Positions 35,181 to 50,100 of a DNA stretch of 64,000 nt are shown here, piece by piece. The position numbers and the translations under genes were made by a program. Each line of letters opens with the position of its first letter. Positions within the stretch are counted from its first letter, which is position 1. Below the pieces are notes generated by a model. The model saw nothing but the letters and a program-made list of their open reading frames with translations. It did not search any database and was not told the DNA's origin. The DNA comes from Antedon mediterranea (taxonomy: Eukaryota; Echinodermata; Crinoidea; Comatulida; Antedonidae), in the NCBI RefSeq assembly GCF_964355755.1, contig NC_092677.1, positions 21,610,101-21,674,100 of the forward strand, in the 5' to 3' direction.

Positions 35181-38100
35181 TAAAAAGGTTCACTTGTTTA
35201 GGCCTGACATTTACAACCCTCAAAATATCTCACTTTCAAAAACAATATTTATTTTAAATAAAAAAAAAAAAAAAATATCCGTAGAGGTTCGAACCCACTA
35301 GTGAGAACACTCAAACTTGAGCATTATCCGTTACGCCTCAAACCAGTAGATGACTGAAGAGCTGATAATAGTCTATTTATATGAAATGAATGATCAATCA
35401 ATGAAAAATAATGCCATGCAACTTTGTTTCTGATTTTAAAAAAGGTCCACTTGTTTAGGCCTGACATTTACAACCCTCAAAATATCTCACTTTCAAAATC
35501 AATATTTATTCTCAATTTAAAAAAAAAAGAAAAAAAATATTCGTAGAAGTTCGAACCCACTACTGCGAGAACTCAAACCTGAGCATTACCCGTTACGCCT
35601 CAAGCCAGTAGATGACTGAAGAGCTGATAATACTCTATTTATATGAAATTAATAATAAATCAATGAAAAATAATGCCATGCAACTTTGTTTCTGATTTTA
35701 AAAAAGGTTCACTTGTTTAGGCCTGACATTTACAACCCTCAAAATATCTCACTTTCAAAAACAATATTTATTTTAAATATAAAAAAAATAAAAAAAAAAA
35801 TACCCGCAGAGGTTCGAACCCACTAGTGAGAGCACTCAAACTTGATCATTACCCGTTACGCCACAAACCAGTAGATGACTGAAGAGCTGACAATACTCTA
35901 TTTATATGAAATAAATAATAAATCAATGAAAAATAATGCCATGCAACTTTGTTTCTGATTTTAAAAAAGGTCCACTTGTTTAGGCCTGACATTTACAACC
36001 CTCAAAATATCTCACTTTCAAAATCCATATTTATTCTCAATTTAAAAAAAAAAGAAAAAAAATATCCCTAGAGGTTCGACCCACTACTCAGAGCACTCAA
36101 ACCTGAGCATTACCCGTTACGCCACAAACCAGTAGATGACTGAAGAGCTGATAATAGTCTATTTTATATGAAATGAATGATCAATCAATGAAAAATAATG
36201 CAATGCAACTTTGTTTCTGATTTTAAAAAAGGTCCACTTGTTTAGGCCTGACATTTACAACCCTCAAAATATCTCACTTTCAAAAACCATATTTATTTTC
36301 AATTTAAAAAAAAAAGAAAAAAAATATCCCTAGAGGTTCGACCCACTACTCAGAGCACTCAAAACTGAGCATTACCCGTTACGCCACAAATCAGTAGATG
36401 ACTGAAGAGCTGATAATAGTCTATTTATATGAAATGAATGATCAATCAATAAAAAATAAAGCCATGCAACTTTGTTTCTGATTTAAAAAAAGGTTCACTT
36501 GTTTAGGCCTGACATTTACAACCCTAAAAATATCTCACTTTCAAAAACAATATTTATTTTCAATTTTAAAAAAAAATTCCCTAGAGGTTCGAACCCACTA
36601 CTGAGAGAACTCAAATCTGAGCATTATCCGTTACGCCACCAACCAGTAGGTGACTGAGGAGCTGATAATAGTCTATTTATATGAAATGAATGATCAATCA
36701 ATGAAAAATAATGCCATGCAACTTTGTTTCTGATTTTAAAAAAGGTTCACTTGTTTTGGCCTGACATTTACAACCCTCAAAATATCTCACTTTCAAAAAC
36801 AATATTTTTTCAATTAAAAAAAAAAAGAAATAAAATATCAGTAGAGGTTCGAACCCACTAGTGAGAGCACTCAAACTTGAGCATTACCCGCTACGCCACA
36901 AACCAGTAGATGACTGAAGAGCTGATAATACTCTATTTATATGAAATAAATAATAAATCAATGAAAAATAATGCCATGCAACCTTGTTTCTGATTTTAAA
37001 AAAGGTTCATTTGTTTAGGCCTTTCATTTACAACCCTCAAAATATCTCACCTTCAAAAAAAATATTTATTTTCAATAAAAAAAAAAGAAAAGAAATATCC
37101 CTAGAGGTTCGAACCCACTACTGCGAGCACTCAAACTTGAGCATTACCCGTTACGCCTCAAACCAGTAGATGACTGAAGAGCTGATAATACTCTATTTAT
37201 ATGAAATGAATAATAAATCAATGAAAAATAATGCCATGCAACTTTGTTTCTGATTTTAAAAAAGGTTCACTTGTTTAGGCCTGACATTTACAACCCTCAA
37301 AATATCTCACCTTCAAAAACAATATTTATTTTCAAATAAAAAAAAAAGAAAAAAAATATCCCTAGAAATTCGAACCCACTATTGAAATCACTCAAACCTG
37401 AGCATTACCCGTTCGCCGCAAACCATTTTATGACTGAAGAGCTGATAATAGTATATTTATATGAAATTAATAATAAATCAATGAAAAATAATGCCATGCA
37501 ACTTTGTTTCTGATTTCAAAAAATGTTCACTTGTTTAGGCCTGACAGTTGCAACCCTCAAAATATCTCACTTTCAAAAACAATATTTATTTTCAATTAAA
37601 AAAAAAATAAAAAAAAAATACCCGTATAGGTTCGAACCCACTACTGAGAGCACTCAAACCTGAGCATTACACGTTACGCCACAAACCAGTAGATGACTGA
37701 GGAGCTGATAATAGTCTATATATATGAAATGAATGAACAATCAATGAAAAATAATGCCATGCAACTTTGTTTCTGATTGAAAAAAATGTTCACTTGTTTA
37801 GGCCTGACATTTACAACCCTCATAATATCTCACTTTCAAAAACAATATTTTTTAAATTAAAAAAAAAAAGAAATAAAATATCAGTAGAGGTTCGAACCCA
37901 CTAGTGAGAGCACTCAAACTTGAGCATTACCCGCTACGCCACAAACCAGTAGATGACTGAAGAGCTGATAATACTCTATTTTTATGAAATAAATAATAAA
38001 TCAATGAAAAATAATGCCATGCAACTTTGTTTCTGATTTTAAAAAAGGTCCACTTGTTTAGGCCTGATATTTACAACCCTCAAAATATCTCAATTTCAAA

Positions 38101-39719
38101 AACCATATTTATTTTCAATTTAAAAAAAAAAGAAAAAAAATATCCCTAGAGGTTCGACCCACTACTCAGAGCACTCAAACCTGAGCATTACCCGTTACGC
38201 CACAAACCAGTAGATGACTGAAGACCTGATAATAGTCTATTTATATGAAATGAATGATCAATCAATGAAAAATAATGCCATGCAACTTTGTTTCTGATTT
38301 TAAAAAAGGTCCACTTGTTTAGGCCTGACATTTACAACCCTCAAAATATCTCACTTTCAAAAACCATATTTATTTTCAATTTAAAAAAAAAGAAAAAAAA
38401 TATCCCTAGAGGTTCGACCCACTAATCAGAGCACTCAAAACTGAGCATTACCCGTTACGCCACAAACCAGTAGATGACTGAAGAGCTGATAACAGTCTAT
38501 TTATATGAAATGAATGATCCATCAATGTAAAATGATGTTATACAACTTTGTTTCTGATTTTAAAAAAAGGTCCACTTGGTTAGGCTTGACATTTAAAACC
38601 CTCAAAATATCTCACTTTCAAAAACCATATTTATTTTCAATAAAAAAAAAAAAAAAAAAATATTCGTAGAGGTTCGAACCCACTACTGCGAGAACTCAAA
38701 CCTGAGCATTACCCGTTACGCCTCAAACCAGTAGATGACTGAAGAGCTGATAATACTCTATTTATATGAAATTAATAATAAATCAATGAAAAATAATGCC
38801 ATGCAACTTTGTTTCTGATTTTAAAAAAGGTTCACTTGTTTAGGCCTGACATTTACAACCCTCAAAATATCTCACTTTCAAAAATAATATTTATTTTAAA
38901 TAAAAAAAAAAAAAAATATCCGTAGAGGTTCGAACCCACTAGTGAGAGCACTCAAACTTGAGCATTACCCGTTACGCCACAAACCAGTAGATAACTGAAG
39001 ATCTGATAATAGTCTATTTATATGAAATGAATGATCAATCAATGAAAAATAATGCCATGCAACTTTGTTTCTGATTTTAAAAAAGGTCCACTTGTTTAGG
39101 CCTGACATTTACAACCCTCAAAATATCTCACTTTCAAAAACAATATTTTTTTCAATAAAAAAAAAAAAAGAAAAAAAATATTCGTAGAGGTTCGAACCCA
39201 CTACTGCGATAACTCAAACCTGAGCATTACCCGTTACGCCTCAAACCAGTAGATGACTGAAGAGCTGATAATACTCTATTTATATGAAATTAATAATAAA
39301 TCAATGAAAAATAATGCCATGCAACTTTGTTTCTGATTTTAAAAAAGGTTCACTTGTTTAGGCCTGACATTTACAACCCTCAAAATATCTCACTTTCAAA
39401 AACAATATTTATTTTAAATTAAAAAAAAAAAGGAACAAGATATCCGTAGAGGTTCGAACCCACTAGTGAGAGCAATCAAACTTGAGCATTACCCGTTACG
39501 CCACAAACCAGTAGATGACTGAAGAGCTGATAATACTCTATTTATATGAAATAAATAATAAATCAATGAAAAATAATGCCATGCAACTTTGTTTCTGATT
39601 TTAAAAAAGGTCCACTTGTTTAGGCCTGATATTTACAACCCTCAAAATATCTCACTTTCAAAAACCATATTTATTTTCAATTTAAAAAAAAAAGAAAAAG
39701 AATATCCCTAGAGGTTCGA

Positions 39720-42700
39720 ACCCACTACTGGGAGAACTCAAACCTGAGCACCACCGGTTACGCCACAAACCAGTAGATGACTGAAGAGCTGATAACAGTC
39801 TATTTATATGAAATGAATGATCCATCAATGGAAAATGATGTTATGCAACTTTGTTTCTGATTTTAAAAAAAGGTCCACTTGGTTAGGCTTGACATTTAAA
39901 ACCCTCAAAATATCTCACTTTCAAAAACCATATTTATTTTCAATTTAAAAAAAAAGAAAAAAAATATCTCTTGAGGTTCGACCCACTACTCAGAGCACTC
40001 AAACCTGAGCATTACCCGTTACGCCACAAACCAGTAGATGACTGAAGAGCTGATAATAGTCTATTTATATGAAATAAATTATCAATCAATGAAAAATAAT
40101 GCCATGCAACTTTGTTTCTGATTTTAAAAAAGATCCATTTGTTTAGGCCTGACATTTACAACCCTAAAAAATATCTCATTTAAAAAAAAAAATATTTATT
40201 TTCAATAAGAAAAAAAAAGCAATATCCCTAGAGGTTGGTACCCGCTACTGAGAGCACTCAAACCTGGGTACTACCCGTTACGCCACAAACCAGTAGATAA
40301 CTGAAGAGCTGATAATAGTCTATTTATATGAGATTAATGATCAATCAATGAAAAATAATGCCATGCAACTTTGTTTCTGATTTTAAAAAAGGTCCACTTG
40401 TTTAGGCCTGACATTTACAACCCTCAAAATATCTCACTTTCAAAAACAATATTTTTTTCAATAAAAAAAAAAAAAAAAAAAAAAAAATATTCGTAGAGGT
40501 TCGAACCCACTACTGCGAGAACTCAAACCTGAGCATTACCCGTTACGCCTCAAACCAGTAGATGACTGAAGAGCTGATAATACTCTATTTATATGAAATT
40601 AATAATATATCAATGAAAAATAATGCCATGCAACTTTGTTTCTGATTTTAAAAAAGGTTCACTTGTTTAGGCCTGACATTTACAACCCTCAAAATATCTC
40701 ACTTTCAAAAACAATATTTATTTTAAATAAAAAAAAAAAAAATATCCGTAGAGGTTCGAACCCACTAGTGAGAGCACTCAAACTTGAGCATTACCCGTTA
40801 CGCCACAAACCAGTAGATAACTGAAGATCTGATAATAGTCTATTTATATTAAATGAATGATCAATCAATGAAAAATAATGCCATGCAACTTTGTTTCTGA
40901 TTTTAAAAAAGGTCCACTTGTTTAGGCCTGACATTTACAACCCCCAAAATATCTCACTTTCAAAAAAAACATTTTTTTCAATAAAAAAAAAAAAGAAAAA
41001 AAATATTCGTAGAGGTTCGAACCCACTACTGCGATAACTCAAACCTGAGCATTACCCGTTACGCCTCAAACCAGTAGATGACTGAAGAGCTGATAATACT
41101 CTATTTATATGAAATTAATAATAAATCAATGAAAAATAATGCCATGCAACTTTGTTTCTGATTTTAAAAAAGGTTCACTTGTTTAGGCCTGACATTTACA
41201 ACCCTCAAAATATCTCACTTTCAAAAACAATATTTATTCTAAATAAAAAAAAAAAAGAAACAAGATATCCGTAGAGGTTCGAACCCACTAGTGAGAGCAA
41301 TCAAACTTGAGCATTACCCGTTACGACACAAACCACTAGATGACTGAAGAGCTGATAATACTCTATTTATATGAAATAAATAATAAATCAATGAAAAATA
41401 ATGCCATGCAACTTTGTTTCTGATTTTAAAAAAGGTCCACTTGTTTAGGCCTGATATTTACAACCCTAAAAATATCTCACTTTCAAAAACCATATTTATT
41501 TTCAATTTAAAAAAAAAAGAAAAAAAATATCCCTAGAGGTTCGAACCCACTACTGGGAGAACTCAAACCTGAGCACCACCGGTTACGCCACAAACCAGTA
41601 GATGACTGAAGAGCTGATAACAGTCTATTTATATGAAATGAATGATCCATCAATGTAAAATGATGTTATGCAACTTTGTTTCTGATTTTAAAAAAAGGTC
41701 CACTTGGTTAGGCTTGACATTTAAAACCCTCAAAATATCTCACTTTCAAAAACCATATTTATTTTCAATTTAAAAAAAAAGAAAAAAAATATCCCTTGAG
41801 GTTCGACCCACTACTCAGAGCACTCAAACCTGAGCATTACCCGTTACGCCACAAACCAGTAGATGACTGAAGAGCTGATAATAGTCTATTTATATGAAAT
41901 AAATTATCAATCAATGAAAAATAATGCCATGCAACTTTGTTTCTGATTTTAAAAAAGATCCATTTGTTTAGGCCTGACATTTACAACCCTAAAAAATATC
42001 TCATTTTCAAAAAAAATATTTATTTTCAATAAGAAAAAAAAAAAGCAATATCCCTAGAGGTTGGTACCCGCTACTGAGAGCACTCAAACCTGGGTACTAC
42101 CCGTTACGCCACAAACCAGTAGATAACTGAAGAGCTGATAATAGTCTATTTATATGAAATTAATGATCAATCAATGAAAAATAATGCCATGCAACTTTGT
42201 TTCTGATTTTAAAAAAGGTCCACTTGTTTAGGCCTGACATTTACAACCCTCAAAATATCTCACTTTCAAAAACCATATTTTTTTCAATAAAAAAAAAAAA
42301 AAAAAAAAAAAAATATTCGTAGAGGTTCGAACCCACTACTGCGAGAACTCAAACCTGAGCATTACCCGTTACGCCTCAAACCAGTAGATGACTGAAGAGC
42401 TGATAATACTCTATTTATATGAAATTAATAATAAATCAATGAAAAATAATGCCATGCAACTTTGTTTCTGATTTTAAAAAAGGTTCACTTGTTTAGGCCT
42501 GACATTTACAACCCTCAAAATATCTCACTTTCAAAAACAATATTTATTTTAAATAAAAAAAAAAAAAAATATCCGTAGAGGTTCGAACCCACTAGTGAGA
42601 GCACTCAAACTTGAGCATTACCCGTTACGCCACAAACCAGTAGATAACTGAAGAGCTGATAATAGTCTATTTATATGAAATGAATGATCAATCAATGAAA

Positions 42701-45700
42701 AATAATGCCATGCAACTTTGTTTCTGATTTTAAAAAAGGTCCACTTGTTTAGGCCTGACATTTACAACCCTCAAAATATCTCACTTTCAAAAACAATATT
42801 TTTTTTCAATAAAAAAAAAAAAGAAAAAAAAAATTCGTAGAGGTTCGAACCCACTACTGCGAGAACTCTAACCTGAGCATTACCCGTTACGCCTCAAACC
42901 AGTAGATGACTGAAGAGCTGATAATACTCTATTTATATGAAATTAATAATAAATCAATGAAAAATAATGCCATGCAACTTTGTTTCTGATTTTAAAAAAG
43001 GTTCACTTGTTTAGGCCTGACATTTACAACCCTCAAAATATCTCACTTTCAAAAACCATATTTATTTTCAATTTAAAAAAAAAGAAAAAAAATATCCCTT
43101 GAGGTTCGACCCACTACTCAGAGCACTCAAACCTGAGCATTACCCGTTACGCCACAAACCAGTAGATGACTGAAGAGCTGATAATAGTCTATTTATATGA
43201 AATGAATGATCAATCAATGAAAAATAATGCCATGCAACTTTGTTTCTGATTTTAAAAAAGGTCCACTTGTTTCGGCCTGACATTTACAACCCTCAAAATA
43301 TCTCACTTTCAAAAACAATATTTTTTTCAATAAAAAAAAAAAAGAAAACAAATATTCGTAGAGGTTCGAACCCACTACTGCGAGAACTCAAACCTGAGCA
43401 TTACCCGTTACGCCTCAAAGCAGTAGATGACTGAAGAGCTGATAATACTCTATTTATATGAAATTAATAACAAATCAATGAAAAATAATGCCATGCAACT
43501 TTGTTTCTGATTTTAAAAAAGGTTCACTTGTTTAGGCCTGACATTTACAACCCTCAAAATATCTCACTTTAAAAAACAATATTTATTTTAAATAAGAAAA
43601 AAAAGAAACAAAATATCCGTAGAGGTTCGAACCCACTAGTGAGAGCACTCAAACTTGAGCATTACCCGTTACGCCACAAACCAGTAGATGACTGAAGAGC
43701 TGACAATACTCTATTTATATGAAATGAATGATCAATCAATGAAAAATAATGCCATGCAACTTTGTTTCTGATTTTAAAAAAGGTCCACTTGTTTAGGCCT
43801 GACATTTACAACCCTCAAAATATCTCACTTTCAAAAACAATATTTATTTTCAATAAAAAAAAAAAAAAAAAAAAAAATATTCGTAGAGGTTCGAACCCAC
43901 TACTGCGAGAACTCAAACCTGAGCATTACCCGTTACGCCTCAAACCAGTAGATGACTGAAGAGCTGATAATACTCTATTTATATGAAATTAATAATAAAT
44001 CAATGAAAAATAATGCAATGCAACTTTGTTTCTGATTTTAAAAAAGGTTCATTTGTTTAGGCCTGTCATTTACAACCCTCAAAATATCTCACCTTCAAAA
44101 AAAATATTTATTTTCAATAAAAAAAAAAAAGAAAAGAAATATCCCTAGAGGTTCGAACCCACTAGTAAGAGCACTCAAACTTGAGCATTACCCGTTACGC
44201 CACAAACCAGTAGATGACTGAAGAGCTGATAATACTCTATTTATATGAAATAAATAATAAATCAATGAAAAATAATGCCATGCAACTTTGTTTCTGATTT
44301 TAAAAAAGGTTTACTTGTTTTGGCCTGACATTTACAACCCTCAAAATATCTCACTTTCAAAAACAATATTTTTTCAATTAAAAAAAAAAAAGAAATAAAA
44401 TATCAGTAGAGGTTTGAACCCACTAGTGAGAGCACTCAAACTTGAGCATTACCCGCTACGCCACAAACCAGTAGATGACTGAAGAGCTGATAACAGTCTA
44501 TTTATATGAAATGAATGATCCATCAATGTAAAATGATGTTATGCAACTTTGTTTCTGATTTTAAAAAAAGGTCCACTTGGTTAGGCTTGCCATTTAAAAC
44601 CCTCAAAATATCTCACTTTCAAAAACCATATTTATTTTCAATTTAAAAAAAAAGAAAAAAAATATCCCTTGAGGTTCGACCCACTACTCAGAGCACTCAA
44701 ACCTGAGCATTACCCGTTACGCCACAAACCAGTAGATGACTGAAGAGCTGATAATAGTCTATTTATATGAAATAAATTATCAATCAATAAAAAATAATGC
44801 CATGCAACTTTGTTTCTGATTTTAAAAAAGATCCATTTGTTTAGGCCTGACATTTACAACCCTAAAAAATATCTCATTTTCAAAAAAAATATTTATTTTC
44901 AATAAGAAAAAAAAAAAGCAATATCCCTAGAGGTTGGTACCCGCTACTGAGAGCACTCAAACCTGGGTACTACCCGTTACGCCACAAACCAGTAGATAAC
45001 TGAAGAGCTGATAATAGTCTATTTATATGAAATTAATGATCAATCAATGAAAAATAATGCCATGCAACTTTGTTTCTGATTTTAAAAAAGGTCCACTTGT
45101 TTAGGCCTGACATTTACAACCCTCAAAATATCTCACTTTCAAAAACCATATTTTTTTCAATAAAAAAAAAAAAAAAAAAAAAAAAATATTCGTAGAGGTT
45201 CGAACCCACTACTGCGAGAACTCAAACCTGAGCATTACCCGTTACGCCTCAAACCAGTAGATGACTGAAGAGCTGATAATACTCTATTTATATGAAATTA
45301 ATAATAAATCAATGAAAAATAATGCCATGCAACTTTGTTTCTGATTTTAAAAAAGGTTCACTTGTTTAGGCCTGACATTTACAACCCTCAAAATATCTCA
45401 CTTTCAAAAACAATATTTATTTTAAATAAAAAAAAAAAAAAATATCCGTAGAGGTTCGAACCCACTAGTGAGAGCACTCAAACTTGAGCATTACCCGTTA
45501 CGCCACAAACCAGTAGATAACTGAAGAGCTGATAATAGTCTATTTATATGAAATGAATGATCAATCAATGAAAAATAATGCCATGCAACTTTGTTTCTGA
45601 TTTTAAAAAAGGTCCACTTGTTTAGGCCTGACATTTACAACCCTCAAAATATCTCACTTTCAAAAACAATATTTTTTTTCAATAAAAAAAAAAAAGAAAA

Positions 45701-46300
45701 AAAATATTCGTAGAGGTTCGAACCCACTACTGCGAGAACTCTAACCTGAGCATTACCCGTTACGCCTCAAACCAGTAGATGACTGAAGAGCTGATAATAC
45801 TCTATTTATATGAAATTAATAATAAATCAATGAAAAATAATGCCATGCAACTTTGTTTCTGATTTTAAAAAAGGTTCACTTGTTTAGGCCTGACATTTAC
45901 AACCCTCAAAATATCTCACTTTCAAAAACAATATTTATTTTCAATAAAAAAAAAAAAAAAAAAAAAAATATTCGTAGAGGTTCGAACCCACTACTGCGAG
46001 AACTCAAACCTGAGCATTACCCGTTACGCCTCAAACCAGTAGATGACTGAAGAGCTGATAATACTCTATTTATATGAAATTAATAATAAATCAATGAAAA
46101 ATAATGCAATGCAACTTTGTTTCTGATTTTAAAAAAGGTTCATTTGTTTAGGCCTGTCATTTACAACCCTCAAAATATCTCACCTTCAAAAAAAATATTT
46201 ATTTTCAATAAAAAAAAAAAAGAAAAGAAATATCCCTAGAGGTTCGAACCCACTAGTAAGAGCACTCAAACTTGAGCATTACCCGTTACGCCACAAACCA
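39720..46300. repeat. Nested duplications of 1825, 2873 and 2091 bp
   Basis: Three overlapping duplications share private markers. GAGCACCACCGG at 39746 and 41571 gives 1825 bp (seven monomers). GAACTCTAACCTGAG at 42863 and 45736 gives 2873 bp (eleven monomers), and the GTTGGTACCCGCTACTG marker near 40232, 42060 and 44933 agrees with both offsets. CACTAGTAAGAGCAC at about 44160 and 46251, with GGTTTACTTGTTTTGG nearby in both, gives 2091 bp (eight monomers). Overlapping offsets imply successive exchange events. Confidence 0.8.
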
Positions 46301-47159
46301 GTAGATGACTGAAGAGCTGATAATACTCTATTTATATGAAATAAATAATAAATCAATGAAAAATAATGCCATGCAACTTTGTTTCTGATTTTAAAAAAGG
46401 TTTACTTGTTTTGGCCTGACATTTACAACCCTCAAAATATCTCACTTTCAAAAACAATATTTTTTCAATTAAAAAAAAAAAAGAAATAAAATATCAGTAG
46501 AGGTTTGAACCCACTAGTGAGAGCACTCAAACTTGAGCATTACCCGCTACGCCACAAACCAGTAGATGACTGAAGAGCTGATAATACTCTATTTATATGA
46601 AATAAATAATAAATCAATGAAAAATAATGCCATGCAACTTTGTTTCTGATTTTAAAAAAGGTTCATTTGTTTAGGCCTGTCATTTACAACCCTCAAAATA
46701 TCTCACCTTCAAAAAAAAATTTATTTTCAATAAAAAAAAAAAGAAAAGAAATATCCCTAGAGGTTCGAACCCACTACTGCGAGCACTCAAACTTGAGCAT
46801 TACCCGTTACGCCTCAAACCAGTAGATGACTGAAGAGCTGATAATACTCTATTTATATGAAATGAATAATAAATCAATGAAAAATAATGCCATGCAACTT
46901 TGTTTCTGATTTTAAAAAAGGTTCACTTGTTTAGGCCTGACATTTACAACCATCAAAATATCTCACCTTCAAAAACAATATTTATTTTCAAATAAAAAAA
47001 AAAGAAAAAAAATATCCCTAAAAGTTCGAACCTACTATTGAAATCACTCAAACCTGAGCATTACCCGTTCGCCGCAAACCATTTTATGACTGAAGAGCTG
47101 ATAATAGTCTATTTATATGAAATGGATGATCAATCAATGAAAAATAATGCCATGCAACT

Positions 47160-50100
47160 TTGTTTCTGATTTAAAAAAAGATCCATTTGTTTAGGCCTGA
47201 CATTTACAACCCTAAAAAATATCTCATTTTCAAAAAAAATATTTTTTTTCAATAAGAAAAAAAAAAGCAATATCCCTAGAGGTTGGAACCCGCTACTGAG
47301 AGCACTCAAACCTGGGTATTACCCGTTACGCCACAAACCAGTAGATAACTGAAGAGCTGATAATAGTCTATTTATATGAAATTAATGATCAATCAATGAA
47401 AAATAATGCCATGCAACTTTGTTTCTGATTTTAAAAAAGGTCCACTTGTTTAGGCCTGACATTTACAACCCTCAAAATATCTCACTTTCAAAAACAATAT
47501 TTTTTTCAATAAAAAAAAAAAACAAAATATTCGTAGAGGTTCGAACCCACTACTGCGAGAACTCAAACCTGAGCATTACCCGTTACGCCTCAAACCAGTA
47601 GATGACTGAAGAGCTGATAATACTCTATTTATATGAAATTAATAATAAATCAATGAAAAATAATGCCATGCAACTTTGTTTCTGATTTTAAAAAAGGTTC
47701 ACTTGTTTAGGCCTGACATTTACAACCCTCAAAATATCTTACTTTCAAAAACAATATTTATTTTAAATAAAAAAAAAAAAAAAGAATATCCGTAGAGGTT
47801 CGAACCCACTAGTGAGAGCACTCAAACTTGAGCATTACCCGTTACGCCACAAACCAGTAGATAACTGAAGAGCTGATAATAGTCTATTTATATGAAATGA
47901 ATGATCAATCAATGAAAAATAATGCCATGCAACTTTGTTTCTGATTTTAAAAAAGGTCCACTTGTTTAGGCCTGACATTTACAACCCTCAAAATATCTCA
48001 CTTTCAAAAACAATATTTTTTTCAATAAAAAAAAAAAAAGAAAAAAAATATTCGTAGAGGTTCGAACCCACTACTGCGAGAACTCAAACCTGAGCATTAC
48101 CCGTTACGCCTCAAACCAGTAGATGACTGAAGAGCTGATAATACTCTATTTATATGAAATTAATAATAAATAAATGAAAAATAATGCAATGCAACTTTGT
48201 TTCTGATTTTAAAAAAGGTTCACTTGTTTAGGCCTGACATTTACAACCCTCAAAATATTTCACTTTCAAAAACAATATTTATTTTAAATAAAAAAAAGAA
48301 AGAAACAAAATACCCGTAGAGGTTCGAACCCACTAGTGAGAGCACTCAAACTTGAGCATTACCCGTTACGCCACAAACCAGTAGATGACTGAAGAGCTGA
48401 CAATACTCTATTTATATGAAATAAATAATAAATCAATGAAAAATAATGCCATGCAACTTTGTTTCTGATTTTAAAAAAGGTCCACTTGTTTAGGCCTGAC
48501 ATTTACAACCCTCAAAATATCTCACTTTCAAAAACCATATTTATTTTCAATTTAAAAAAAAAAGAAAAAAAATATCCCTAGAGGTTCGACCCACTACTCA
48601 GAGCACTCAAACCTGAGCATTACCCGTTACGCCACAAACCAGTAGATGACTGAAAAGCTGATAATAGTCTATTTATATGAAATGAATGAACAATCAATGA
48701 AAAATAATGCCATGCAACTTTGTTTCTGATTTTAAAAAATATCCATTTGTTTAGGCCTGACATTCACAACCCTAAAAAATATCTCATTTTCAAAAAAAAT
48801 ATTTATTTTCAATAAGAAAAAAAAAAGCAATATCCCTAGAGGTTCGAACCCACTACTGCGAGAACTCAAACCTGAGCATTACCCTTTACGCCTCAAACCA
48901 GTAGATGACTGAAGAGCTGATAATACTCTATTTATATGAAATTAATAATAAATCAATGAAAAATAATGCCATGCAACTTTGTTTCTGATTTTAAAAAAGG
49001 TCCACTTGTTTAGGCCTGACATTTACAACCATCAAAATATCTCCCTTTAAAAAACCATATTTATTTTCAATTTAAAAAAAAAGAAAAAAAATATCCCTAG
49101 AGGTTCGACCCACTACTCAGAGCACTCAAAACTGAGCATTACCCGTTACGCCACAAACCAGTAGATGACTGAAGAGCTGATAATAGTCTATTTATATGAA
49201 ATGAATGATCAATCAATGAAAAATAATGCCATGCAACTTTGTTTCTGATTTAAAAAAAGGTTCACTTGTTTAGGCCTGACATTTACAACCCTAAAAATAT
49301 CTCACTTTCAAAAACAATATTTATTTTCAATTTAAAAAAAAAATCCCTAGAGGTTCGAACCCACTACTAAGAGAACTCAAACCTGAGCATTATCCGTTAC
49401 GCCACCAACCAGTAGGTGACTGAGGAGCTGATAATAGTCTATTTATATGAAATAAATGATCAATCAATGAAAAATAATGCCATGCAACTTTGTTTCTGAT
49501 TTTAAAAAAGGTTCACTTGTTTTGGCCTGACATTTACAACCCTCAAAATATCTCACTTTCAAAAACAATATTTTTTCAATTAAAAAAAAAAAAGAAATAA
49601 AATATCAGTAGAGGTTTGAACCCACTAGTGAGAGCACTCAAACTTGAGCATTACCCGCTACGCCACAAACCAGTAGATGACTGAAGAGCTGATAATACTC
49701 TATTTATATGAAATAAATAATAAATCAATGAAAAATAATTCCATGCAACTTTGTTTCTGATTTTAAAAAAGGTTCATTTGTTTAGGCCTGTCATTTACAA
49801 CCCTCAAAATATCTCACCTTCAAAAAAAATATTTATATTCAATAAAAAAAAAAAAGAAAAGAAATATCCCTAGAGGTTCGAACCCACTACTGCGAGCACT
49901 CAAACTTGAGCATTACCCGTTACGCCTCAACCCAGTAGATGACTGAAGAGCTGATAATACTCTATTTATATGAAATGAATAATAAATCAATGAAAAATAA
50001 TGCCATGCAACTTTGTTTCTGATTTTAAAAAAGGTTCACTTGTTTAGGCCTGACATTTACAACCCTCAAAATATCTCACCTTCAAAAACAATATTTATTT

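Larger units (their letters stand above)
33634..35181. mobile_element. Composite insert in the satellite, copy 1
   Basis: Non-satellite DNA entering after CTGATTTTAAA and leaving before AAAAAGGTTCAC. The satellite halves on each side belong to one class B monomer, so this is a clean insertion at the A-run, perhaps with a TA or AA duplication. Order inside: CAAGCACGAATGTGC leader, a 328-bp MITE-like element, a tRNA-Val-like dimer, a second CACGAATGTGC left-end fragment, a second dimer, then the right half of a second MITE-like copy ending GTACCCCGAG-TA. No open frame of note is present, so it is non-autonomous. Confidence 0.8.
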
